A stretch of 13,886 nt of DNA, taken from positions 1-13,886 of the forward strand of contig CABUSL010000043.1 of assembly GCA_902494295.1 (NCBI GenBank), in the 5' to 3' direction. Shown here piece after piece: positions 6,509 through 12,710 of this stretch (its first letter is position 1; every line of letters starts with the position of its first letter). The position numbers and the translations under genes were made by a program. Below the pieces are notes generated by a model. That model did no database searches and was not told where the DNA came from. It was given only the letters and a program-made list of their open reading frames with translations. Source of the stretch: an uncultured Collinsella sp. Lineage in GTDB: Bacteria > Actinomycetota > Coriobacteriia > Coriobacteriales > Coriobacteriaceae.

Positions 6509-6880
6509 CGATGGGCTTCCTCCCCGCACAGGGACGGGCACGTCGGCCTTTCCCCATCACTCGCGTGTAATGCGTTTTTCCTACCCCATCTCACCTTTGT
6601 CATACACGCTAGCAGGAGAATTGGCAGTGAGCTGGAGGATTGGATCACTTGTGGTGCTGCATTGGCTCCGGGTCCCGCGTTGGTGCCGACCCTGAGTAGG
6701 AGCCGGCTCTACGGTCGTACCAACGATGCTGCGAAACCGGTCCCGCAACGGCTCCAAACGGGACTTCGGCAACGGTCTCACGTCAGCTCCAGACCCCAAC
6801 GAGTGGCGGCAAAGCGCTCATTTCCGGCCAAGCCGCCACTCGTTCACGGCAGTCCTCGTTCAAAGTTGCCCAAAAAGGCC
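6509..6880. other. Gene-free stretch with strong inverted repeats, upstream of the ABC transporter
   Basis: These 372 bases lie between the transporter start and the stop of the flavoenzyme gene, both on the minus strand, and no frame looks like a gene. Three structures stand out. (1) Perfect 13-base arms at 6798-6810 and 6832-6844 (AACGAGTGGCGGC and complement) with a 21-base loop, 36 bases past the flavoenzyme stop. (2) Arms at 6678-6691 and 6713-6725 that pair over 13 positions with one bulged C and one wobble. (3) The perfect palindrome GAGCCGGCTC (6700-6709) inside the loop of structure 2. None is followed by a T-run on the minus strand. The transporter promoter must lie here unless it is read from upstream. 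Confidence 0.6.
6798..6844. repeat. Perfect 13-bp stem hairpin downstream of the flavoenzyme gene
   Basis: AACGAGTGGCGGC at 6798-6810 is exactly complementary to 6832-6844 around a 21-base loop. Its position just past the flavoenzyme stop suggests 3'-end formation or mRNA protection. The lack of a following T-run on the minus strand argues against a standard intrinsic terminator. It could equally be a member of an intergenic repeat family. Confidence 0.55.
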
Positions 6881-8572
6881 CTACTTCTCCAATCCACACG
6901 GCATCACGTTATCGCTACCGCGACGGTCTTTGGTCACAGCAGCAAAGAAACGATAACCGCCCGAGAAGTTATAGCAGTCAAAACCGTGCTGAGCGAGAAT
7001 GCGACAAGCGATGTAGCTGCGAAGACCACTTTGGCAAATAACATAAACAGGCTTTGCCACGTCAAGCTCCCCCAAGCGAGCGCGCAAGTCATCAATAGGG
7101 ATGTTCATAAAGCCGTCGATATGACCGCGACCATACTCGCCAACCGTGCGAACATCGAGCAGCTGCACGCTTCCGTCGCGCGGCAGATCAGGCTCCTGTT
7201 CCCAATGCCACTGCTTGAGGATGCCCGAGTCAACGTTCTCGATCATAAAACCAGCCATGTTTACCGGGTCTTTTGCCGAAGAATATGGCGGCGCATAAGC
7301 CAAATCCAAATCCTTGAGCTTATCGGCCCGAATACCGGCCTGGATTGCCGTCGCCAGCACGTCGATGCGTTTATCGACGCCATCGACGCCCACAATCTGC
7401 GCACCCAGCAGACGCAAGGTTTCCCTCTCAAACACGACTTTCATGGTCATGGGCGTCGCTCCGGGATAATAGCCCGCATGCGATCCGGGCGACAGCACAA
7501 CGCTCTCGCAATCAATACCTGCCGCACGCGCTGCTTTCACAGAAATTCCCGTGCTCGCAGCTGTCAAGTCGAACACCTTGATCACCGAAGAGCCCAACGA
7601 GCCCTGATAGTGACTGTCTAGGCCACAGATCACATCGGCGACGATACGCCCCTGTTTATTGGCGGGGCCCGCAAGGGAAATCACTGCGTCCTCGCCCGTC
7701 ACCTGATGCTTGACCTGCACGGCATCGCCCACGGCATATACGTCGAGAGCAGATGTCTCCATGCGATCGTTCACCACAATGGAGCCCTTGATGCCCAGCT
7801 CGATGCCAGCTTCCTTTGCCAAATGGCTCTCGGGGACAACGCCGATAGCGAGCAGCACCATATCGGCCACGATAGAATCTTCGCCCGCCACATGAGTGAC
7901 CACACGGCCATCGACCTCTTCAAAACCCGTCACGTCGGCACGAAGTCGCAGGTCAATGCCATGCTCGCGCACTTCCGTGTGAAGCAGCGTTGCCATATCG
8001 TAATCCATGTTGTTCATTAGTTGACGAGGGCGCTGCAGAAGCGTCACCGTAAGGCCCAGGTCGCGCAGGTTCTCGGCAGTCTCGATGCCGATAAAACCGC
8101 CGCCGATCACCACAGCGCTCTTCGGCCTATGCTCTTGTACGTAGTCATGGATATGCAGCGTGTCCTCGACCGTTCGCAAGCTGAAGATCTTATCCGAATC
8201 GATCCCCGGAAGCTCAGGGCGAATCGGGTGCGCGCCAGGCGAAAGAATCAGCTTGTCATATGTCTCGACAAATTCTTCGCCGGTGAGCAGGTTGCGGACG
8301 TCAACCGCATGCACATCGGGGTGAATGGCGATCACCTCATGACTCGTCTTCACGGCAATGCGGAATCGATTCCAAAATCCCTCGGGCGATTGCAGCGTGA
8401 GCGCAGACTCCTCCTCAATCACGCCGCCAATAAAGTATGGCAACCCGCAATTGGCATAGGACACATAGCCCGTGCGCTCGAAAACAACAATCTCCGCCTG
8501 CTCGTCAAGCCTGCGCAAGCGCGCCGCGGCCGATGCGCCGCCGGCAACGCCTCCCACGATAACCACCTTCAT
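6881..8572 (-). CDS. CoA-disulfide/persulfide reductase-like flavoenzyme with C-terminal rhodanese domain
   Basis: This is a 563-residue two-domain enzyme. Residues 1-445 form an FAD- and NAD(P)H-binding disulfide reductase of the NADH-oxidase/CoADR class: FAD motif GGVAGGASAA (7-16), single redox Cys42 in SYANCGLPYFIGG, NAD(P)-binding GGGFIG (157-162), FAD-contacting YAVGDA (279-284), and the family-typical AYAPPYSSAKDPVN (425-438). Residues about 465-550 form a rhodanese domain: LDVRTVGEYGRGHIDG, then active-site Cys513 in CQSGLRS. Relatives with this fusion reduce CoA disulfide or, as in the Shewanella Npsr type, CoA-persulfide and polysulfide with NADH. Here the rhodanese would hold the sulfane sulfur on Cys513 and pass it to the flavin site. 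It lies 2 bases after the single-domain rhodanese gene and has its GGAAAGGTGG ribosome site inside that gene's 3' end, so the two are coupled. Simple NADH oxidase activity is an alternative, made less likely by the fusion and context. Confidence 0.93.
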   Translation of the reverse strand: MKVVIVGGVAGGASAAARLRRLDEQAEIVVFERTGYVSYANCGLPYFIGGVIEEESALTLQSPEGFWNRFRIAVKTSHEVIAIHPDVHAVDVRNLLTGEEFVETYDKLILSPGAHPIRPELPGIDSDKIFSLRTVEDTLHIHDYVQEHRPKSAVVIGGGFIGIETAENLRDLGLTVTLLQRPRQLMNNMDYDMATLLHTEVREHGIDLRLRADVTGFEEVDGRVVTHVAGEDSIVADMVLLAIGVVPESHLAKEAGIELGIKGSIVVNDRMETSALDVYAVGDAVQVKHQVTGEDAVISLAGPANKQGRIVADVICGLDSHYQGSLGSSVIKVFDLTAASTGISVKAARAAGIDCESVVLSPGSHAGYYPGATPMTMKVVFERETLRLLGAQIVGVDGVDKRIDVLATAIQAGIRADKLKDLDLAYAPPYSSAKDPVNMAGFMIENVDSGILKQWHWEQEPDLPRDGSVQLLDVRTVGEYGRGHIDGFMNIPIDDLRARLGELDVAKPVYVICQSGLRSYIACRILAQHGFDCYNFSGGYRFFAAVTKDRRGSDNVMPCGLEK

Positions 8573-8574
8573 GG

Positions 8575-8895
8575 TTAACGCACCACCTTTCCACCGTAGC
8601 TATTGATTCCGCCAATGTTCTTCACGTTGCTGTAGCCTGCACGCTGGAGAAAACTCGTGGCACGACCGCTACGAGCACCACTCAAGCAATGTACAAACAG
8701 CGGGGCGTCCTTCTTTGGATATTCGGCAAGCACGCGGTCGATGCTATCGAGGGGAATGTTGACGGCCCCGGGGATATGCCCCTGCCGATACTCATCGGCG
8801 CCGCGTACATCAATCAATACCGCGCCTTCGGTCGCCTGGCACTCCTCAACACCTTTGTTGATATCCACCCCAGCAAATAAATCAAACAATCCCAT
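8575..8895 (-). CDS. Single-domain rhodanese (sulfurtransferase)
   Basis: This is a 106-residue protein that is essentially one rhodanese domain after a short FDLFAGVDI leader. It shows LIDVRGADEYRQGHIPGAVNIPL (split here only by the fold) and active-site Cys70 in HCLSGARSG, the loop that carries a persulfide. It ends with the GGINSYGGKV segment typical of GlpE/PspE-size proteins. No signal peptide is seen, so it is cytoplasmic. It likely moves sulfane sulfur to or from the flavoenzyme encoded next. The ATG at 8895 has AAAGGAG 6 bases upstream. Palindromes at 8937-8976 lie in its promoter region and probably serve regulation. Confidence 0.93.
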   Translation of the reverse strand: MGLFDLFAGVDINKGVEECQATEGAVLIDVRGADEYRQGHIPGAVNIPLDSIDRVLAEYPKKDAPLFVHCLSGARSGRATSFLQRAGYSNVKNIGGINSYGGKVVR

Positions 8896-8936
8896 GATGA
8901 GCTCCTTTGCTCGCTTGTCCTATCGCTTGATGCCAG

Positions 8937-8976
8937 TATGTCCGGAAGACATAGGCCGGTTCCGTGACCAAGTCAC
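8937..8976 (-). promoter_or_regulatory. Two palindromes upstream of the rhodanese gene, candidate Crp/Fnr-type operators
   Basis: Site 1 is GTGAC-CAA-GTCAC (8964-8976), a perfect 5-base-arm palindrome about 70 bases upstream of the rhodanese ATG. Site 2 is TATGTC-CGGAA-GACATA (8937-8953), a perfect 6-base-arm palindrome about 42 bases upstream. The GTGA/TCAC halves resemble Crp/Fnr half-sites, although the spacing is 5 rather than the usual 6. The regulator gene directly upstream makes it the obvious binding candidate (inference). No clear -35/-10 pair could be fixed. Confidence 0.45.
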
Positions 8977-9044
8977 CATACGGGCGGTTTTCTTGAGAGC
9001 AAGCAGCGAGCAGCGGGCGGATAGGCACCACAGCAAAGTCATCG

Positions 9045-9710
9045 CTACGGCAGGCGCGCCAAACCGTCGACATCCAGAACAAGGATGCGCCCGCGCTTCA
9101 CCTCGATAAGGCCCTCATCGGCAAGACGACGCAACACGCGTGTCACCGCCTCGCGAGCAGAATTGATATCACGCGCCAATTCGTCTTGAGTGATCCGGAG
9201 CTCCATCGACTCCGCTGCCCGGCATCGCTCAACCAGATAGTCGGCAACGCGCTGGTCAAGGCGCCTGAAGAGCATCTGCTGCAGCACGCGAACCAACTGG
9301 GAGTAGCGCTGCGCCTCTACTTCGAGCATGAAAACCTTGACGTGGATATTAACGTTGGCAAGATGCTCGCAAACACCAATAGGAACAACGAGGAGCGTGG
9401 ATTCTCGTGTCGCAGTTACGAGCGTGTCGAATGAGATTTGCCGAATAACGCACGACGCGGTGGTGACGCAGCATTCTCCCTCACCGAGCCGAAACAGCGT
9501 AACCTCCTTGCCCTCCTCGGAAAGAAGGCTGACGCGGATATCGCCGTGGACAATGAGGAAGACGCCCGTGCAAGAGCTGTCGCTGCCGCCAATAAGCTGT
9601 CCGGCATCAAAGGTGCGCAAGGCGGATTGCCCTAAAACAAGAGCGCGTTCGTCGTCAGACAAATGCTCCCAAAACGGAAACTTCTTTACGATATCTTGCA
9701 TCCCGTCCAT
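9045..9710 (-). CDS. Crp/Fnr-family regulator with Cys-Cys-x5-Cys motif
   Basis: This is a 221-residue protein. Residues about 10-120 form a cyclic-nucleotide-binding-like beta barrel (FDAGQLI, GVFLIVHGDIRVSLLSEEGKEVTLFRLGEGE). Residues 125-150 form the dimer helix. Residues about 151-217 form a Crp-type winged helix-turn-helix (LRITQDELARDINSAREAVTRVLRRL, then the wing LIEVKRGRILVL). The barrel carries Cys80, Cys81 and Cys87 (GECCVTTASCV), in the place where Crp-type proteins bind cAMP; the arginine typical of cAMP contact is missing. This suggests sensing by thiol chemistry or a metal/heme rather than cAMP. Next to rhodanese and persulfide-reductase genes, the signal may be sulfane sulfur or redox state (inference). 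ATG 9710 is chosen for GGGGAAGGAG 6 bases upstream; in-frame ATGs at 9728 and 9815 lack such a site. The gene is 149 bases upstream of the rhodanese gene on the same strand. Confidence 0.9.
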   Translation of the reverse strand: MDGMQDIVKKFPFWEHLSDDERALVLGQSALRTFDAGQLIGGSDSSCTGVFLIVHGDIRVSLLSEEGKEVTLFRLGEGECCVTTASCVIRQISFDTLVTATRESTLLVVPIGVCEHLANVNIHVKVFMLEVEAQRYSQLVRVLQQMLFRRLDQRVADYLVERCRAAESMELRITQDELARDINSAREAVTRVLRRLADEGLIEVKRGRILVLDVDGLARLP

Positions 9711-9840
9711 TTGTGGCTCCTTCCCCATTAGGTTTAATCTAGCAGGAAAGATGCAGGTGAAAAGGGACGGCGGCATATAAATGAGCTGCCTCCCATTTCT
9801 TGGAAACGAGAACATAACAAGAGCAGATTTGATCTCGAAG

Positions 9841-9878
9841 AATCGAAATCAAAGAGGCCCCGGGGATCCCGAGACCTC
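9841..9878 (-). terminator. Intrinsic terminator of the thioredoxin-like lipoprotein operon
   Basis: On the minus strand, GAGGTCTCGGG and CCCGGGGCCTC (9854-9878) form an 11-bp stem with two G-U wobbles and an ATC loop. TTTGATTTCGATT follows directly. The stem begins 24 bases after the lipoprotein stop codon. Confidence 0.75.
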
Positions 9879-9902
9879 CTCAATATACATAGTTCAGCTT
9901 GT

Positions 9903-10874
9903 TTATTGCCCGCTATTCGCAATCGCCTGGTCGATAAGTTTGTCGAGTGCAGCGCGCTGCTCGGCGGAGCTGATGGCTCCCACGATGGGCTCCCCTACGA
10001 TGTTGCCATTCTGATCGATGACATACGTTGTCGGGAACGAGAACAAATTTGACGTGAACTTACCGGCCTCGCTATCCGACTTGAACCAGATGTTCTTATA
10101 CGTCACGCCCTTCTTGCTCAGCACGTCCTTGGCATCTGCGATCTCGCCCTTGTTGCCATCGAGCGTAAAGGAATTGACGCCCACGACCTGGCCGCCCTTC
10201 TTGGCAAGCTCCTTATTCAGGTCCTCAAGGTCGCCCAACTCACCCACGCACGGCTTGCAAGTGGTGAACCAAAAGTTCATGACGGTGACCTTGTTCTTAG
10301 AGAACAGCTCGTCGCTGCTCACGTCGTTGCCATCCAGGTCTTTGCCCGTAAAGCTGGGGAACTTCGTCGCCTCGCTCGAAGCATTGGCACCAGCCGTCAT
10401 GCCAGCGGCCGAAGCGTCGACGCTCTCGCCTTCGCTCGGCGTGCTTCCACAGCCGGGGAACTCCTTCTCCAAGCTCTCGAGCTTGTCTTCGATCTCCTTG
10501 ATCTGCTGTGCACCGGCCTTGAGCGTCTTAAGCTCATCCGCCGTGAACTCATCCTTGGCGCCGTCGATGGTCTTGAGCAGAAAATCGCCGTAATTGCTGC
10601 CGTCCTCAATCATTGCCGAGTCTTTATTTGCCGCATTGAATACCTTTTCCCACAGCGCGTTATCACTCGAAAAGATATCGTTCTCCTTTTGCATGAGTTT
10701 TGCATACAGCTCGGCGGCCTCGTCGGCATTGGCCGGCTTCTGCGCAGTGAGTTCTGCGATCTTAGGATCGGAGCTCGCAGATTCGCTCGCATTGCCACCG
10801 GGCGCCGAACATGCCACAAGGCACAAGGCCAATACCGGCACCATAAACAGGGCCGCAATCTTAGAAAGCTTCAT
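9903..10874 (-). CDS. TlpA/ResA-like thioredoxin-fold lipoprotein
   Basis: This is a 323-residue lipoprotein. The signal peptide MKLSKIAALFMVPVLALCLVAC carries lipobox LVAC with lipidated Cys22, so the protein is anchored outside the cytoplasmic membrane. Residues about 35-140 are helical and charged, with no family recognised. A low-complexity Ser/Ala linker (about 142-168) follows. Residues about 170-320 form a thioredoxin fold with active site C206-K-P-C209 in FWFTTCKPCVGEL and cis-proline in SFPTTYVID. It probably reduces or exchanges disulfides in exported proteins, or is the end acceptor of a membrane electron path. The start is the second of two close ATGs (10874), because GGAGGA is 6 bases before it and abuts the first ATG at 10880. 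The gene lies 29 bases after the 4Fe-4S membrane protein gene and is last in its operon. Cys142 is an additional, unexplained cysteine. Confidence 0.93.
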   Translation of the reverse strand: MKLSKIAALFMVPVLALCLVACSAPGGNASESASSDPKIAELTAQKPANADEAAELYAKLMQKENDIFSSDNALWEKVFNAANKDSAMIEDGSNYGDFLLKTIDGAKDEFTADELKTLKAGAQQIKEIEDKLESLEKEFPGCGSTPSEGESVDASAAGMTAGANASSEATKFPSFTGKDLDGNDVSSDELFSKNKVTVMNFWFTTCKPCVGELGDLEDLNKELAKKGGQVVGVNSFTLDGNKGEIADAKDVLSKKGVTYKNIWFKSDSEAGKFTSNLFSFPTTYVIDQNGNIVGEPIVGAISSAEQRAALDKLIDQAIANSGQ

Positions 10875-10903
10875 GGTCATTCCTCCGTTTTGTCGAAGCT
10901 TGT

Positions 10904-11806
10904 TTATTTTTTATCGGCGGTCAAGGGAAGCTTTTCCGCCGACACATCCAGGCCATAGCGATAGCTGATGGCATCGACGGGACAGGCCCCGATGCACTTT
11001 CCGCACCGAATACATTCGGCATGATTGGGCGCGCGGACCACATCAACGTCCATCTGACAAACCTTTGAGCACTTGCCGCACGAGACACATTTGCATGCGT
11101 CAACCCGAATCCCCAGTAGGGACACCCTATTCATGAGCGCATAGAATGCGCCGAGTGGACAAATCCATTTGCAGAAGGGGCGGTAGAACAAAACGCTCAG
11201 CACTACCACGGCAATGAGAACGGCAAGTTTCCAAGTAAAGAGATGTCCCAACGCAGATCGAATGCCGGCGTTGGCAATGGCCAGCGGAATGGCGCCCTCG
11301 AGTACGCCCTGCGGACAGATGTACTTACAAAAGAACGGGTCGCCCATGCCCACGTCGTTAACCACCAAGACGGGCAGCAGCACCACGGCAAACAGCAGCA
11401 CGACGTACTTGATGTACGTGAGCGGCTTGAGCTTTTTCGTGGAGAACTTTTTGCCGGGAATCTTATGAAGCAGCTCCTGCAGCCAGCCAAACGGGCACAG
11501 AAAGCCGCATACAAAGCGTCCCAGCAGCACGCCGAGCAAAATGAGCGTACCGGTAACGTAGTAGGAGAAGTTGAACTTGGATGAACCTACCACCGACTGG
11601 AACGACCCGATGGGGCACGCACCCGATGCCGCGGGGCACGAATAGCAATTAAGTCCAGGTACGCAGACTGTTTTTCCCGCGCCCTGATAGATGCCGCCTT
11701 TGGCAAAGTTTGGCAGGTGAATGTTGGTGATGAGCGTCGCCGCCGCCTGAATGAATCCGCGAAATCGGGCCAAAACATGCGACGCAGTGTTTTCTCTTTT
11801 ATCCAA
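10904..11806 (-). CDS. Polytopic 4Fe-4S membrane protein, NapH/YccM-like electron carrier
   Basis: This is a 300-residue protein. The N-terminus carries a Cys-rich segment (Cys48, Cys54, Cys57, Cys64 in VCVPGLNCYSCP and GACP). Membrane helices lie at about 80-100, 132-150 and 192-210. Three C-x3-C-P motifs (Cys100/104, Cys160/164, Cys212/216) sit at membrane edges, as in NapH, NosR and YccM relatives. Two ferredoxin-type clusters end the protein: C240-x2-C243-x2-C246-x3-C250 and C265-x2-C268-x2-C271-x3-C275-P. Such proteins move electrons between the cytoplasm and an extracytoplasmic partner. The start is taken as TTG at 11806: it overlaps the end of the CXXC peptide gene by 8 bases (TTGGATAA), has GGAG 10 bases upstream, and avoids a long out-of-frame overlap needed by the ATGs at 11854 or 11893. 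The next gene encodes a thioredoxin-like lipoprotein, the probable electron acceptor. Confidence 0.9.
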   Translation of the reverse strand: MDKRENTASHVLARFRGFIQAAATLITNIHLPNFAKGGIYQGAGKTVCVPGLNCYSCPAASGACPIGSFQSVVGSSKFNFSYYVTGTLILLGVLLGRFVCGFLCPFGWLQELLHKIPGKKFSTKKLKPLTYIKYVVLLFAVVLLPVLVVNDVGMGDPFFCKYICPQGVLEGAIPLAIANAGIRSALGHLFTWKLAVLIAVVVLSVLFYRPFCKWICPLGAFYALMNRVSLLGIRVDACKCVSCGKCSKVCQMDVDVVRAPNHAECIRCGKCIGACPVDAISYRYGLDVSAEKLPLTADKK

Positions 11807-11945
11807 TTCCGATACACTCCAAGCACAGCCTAATCGCTTTGGCCAGCACGGCATCCGCCTCGCCACGCATAACGCCAAAGCACACCATGGCAATTCCGAC
11901 GATCAACAAAGCGACCTGTACCACGGGTTTTACCGCTTTGAACAA
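11799..11945 (-). CDS. CD1871A-family small CXXC membrane peptide
   Basis: This is a 48-residue peptide. It starts with TTG at 11945 after AAAGGAG with 8-base spacing. It has a short basic start (FKAVKPV), one membrane helix (VVQVALLIVGIAMVCFGVM, about residues 8-26), then RGEADAVLAKAIRLCLECIGIG to the stop. The C-terminal C-L-E-C-I-G-I-G with RGE after the helix is the hallmark of the small family that databases name after C. difficile CD1871A, often found beside a 4Fe-4S membrane protein and a TlpA-like protein, as here. The CXXC is at the C-terminus and could pass thiol or electron equivalents, or hold a metal. It is first in the operon and overlaps the next gene by 8 bases. Its function is not established; the family call is confident. 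Confidence 0.85.
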   Translation of the reverse strand: MFKAVKPVVQVALLIVGIAMVCFGVMRGEADAVLAKAIRLCLECIGIG

Positions 11946-11977
11946 CCTAACCACTCCTTTCGTTACGCGACCATTGG

Positions 11978-12005
11978 ACCATATCGACTATAAAATCCGT
12001 GTTAA
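11978..12005 (-). promoter_or_regulatory. Candidate promoter of the CXXC peptide/4Fe-4S/lipoprotein operon
   Basis: On the minus strand, TTAACA (12000-12005) and TATGGT (11978-11983) are 16 bases apart, leaving about 25-30 bases to the TTG start at 11945. The 90-base gap to the divergent response regulator must hold both promoters, so a regulator bound here could act on both. A TATAAA on the plus strand at 11989-11994 may be the -10 for the response regulator, but no well-spaced -35 is visible. Confidence 0.35.
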
Positions 12006-12035
12006 GCGCGATTTGGAATGTGCAAGGAGACTGTT

Positions 12036-12710
12036 ATGCGTATTTTGATCGTCGAAGACGAGCGAGCACTGTGCGACACGATCGCACGCAGCTTGCGAAA
12101 CCTGGCATACAGCGTCGACTGCTGCCACGATGGACGGGAGGCGCTCGATCTGCTGAGCATCGAAGTCTTTGACCTCGTGGTACTCGACCTCAATCTCCCC
12201 CGTATCGACGGCATGACCGTGCTCAGGGAACTTAGGAAAACCGACTGCGAGACCAAGGTACTGATTCTGTCCGCGCGTGGCGAAGTATCCGATAAAGTCG
12301 CCGGACTCGATGCCGGCGCCAACGATTACCTTACCAAGCCGTTTCATCTGGACGAACTTGCGGCAAGGATCCGCAGCCTTACCCTCAGGCGCTTCGCACA
12401 AAGCGACATAGTATTAACCTGCGGAAAGCTCAACTTTGACACCAAGGCGCGCATCGCTTCCGTGGACAGTGAGGCCCTATCTCTTACGCGCAAGGAAACG
12501 GGAATCTTGGAATACCTGATGCTTAATCAGGGGCGACCGGTAAGCCAAGAGGAGCTTATCGAGCACGTTTGGGATAGCACCGTGAACTGTTTTAGCAACG
12601 CAACCCGCGTTCACATCTCGTCGCTCCGCAAAAAGCTACGCAGCGCTTTGGGATACGACCCGATTCGCAATCGGATTGGAGAGGGCTACGTTATGGAGGA
12701 TGGCGAATGA
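12036..12710 (+). CDS. OmpR/PhoB-type response regulator
   Basis: This is a 224-residue protein. The receiver domain (1-118) has acidic pocket Glu7-Asp8, phospho-acceptor Asp51 in LVVLDLNLPRIDG, switch Ser79 in LILSARGE, and Lys101 in YLTKPF. A winged-helix DNA-binding domain follows (about 128-222: LSLTRKETGILEYLMLNQGRPVS, then the recognition helix in ATRVHISSLRKKL, and IGEGYVM). Phosphorylation by the next gene's kinase should promote dimer binding to direct-repeat sites. ATG 12036 is set by AAGGAGA 5 bases upstream; an in-frame ATG at 12018 lacks one. It overlaps the kinase gene by 4 bases and faces away from the CXXC peptide operon, which may be its target (inference). Confidence 0.95.
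   Translation: MRILIVEDERALCDTIARSLRNLAYSVDCCHDGREALDLLSIEVFDLVVLDLNLPRIDGMTVLRELRKTDCETKVLILSARGEVSDKVAGLDAGANDYLTKPFHLDELAARIRSLTLRRFAQSDIVLTCGKLNFDTKARIASVDSEALSLTRKETGILEYLMLNQGRPVSQEELIEHVWDSTVNCFSNATRVHISSLRKKLRSALGYDPIRNRIGEGYVMEDGE

Noticed and set aside
6650..6740. T-box-like sequence (GGCACCAACGCGGG on the minus strand) ahead of the transporter
   Set aside because: The core does not match the T-box TGG-ACCGCG consensus, no terminator with a T-run follows, and the downstream gene is not an amino-acid gene. An RNA family search would settle it.
6581..6799. Possible 72-residue minus-strand protein in the gap before the transporter
   Set aside because: It has no ribosome site and low-complexity composition, and it overlaps the inverted repeats. 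Better explained as structured non-coding DNA.
6107..7621. Long 504-codon open frame on the plus strand
   Set aside because: It runs antisense to the transporter ATPase and the flavoenzyme and across the gap between them. Composition is antisense-like and no motif is present.
10904..11893. ATG starts at 11893 or 11854 for the 4Fe-4S membrane protein
   Set aside because: They would overlap the CXXC peptide gene by more than 50 bases and add residues that merely read that gene in another frame. TTG at 11806 gives a natural coupled overlap.
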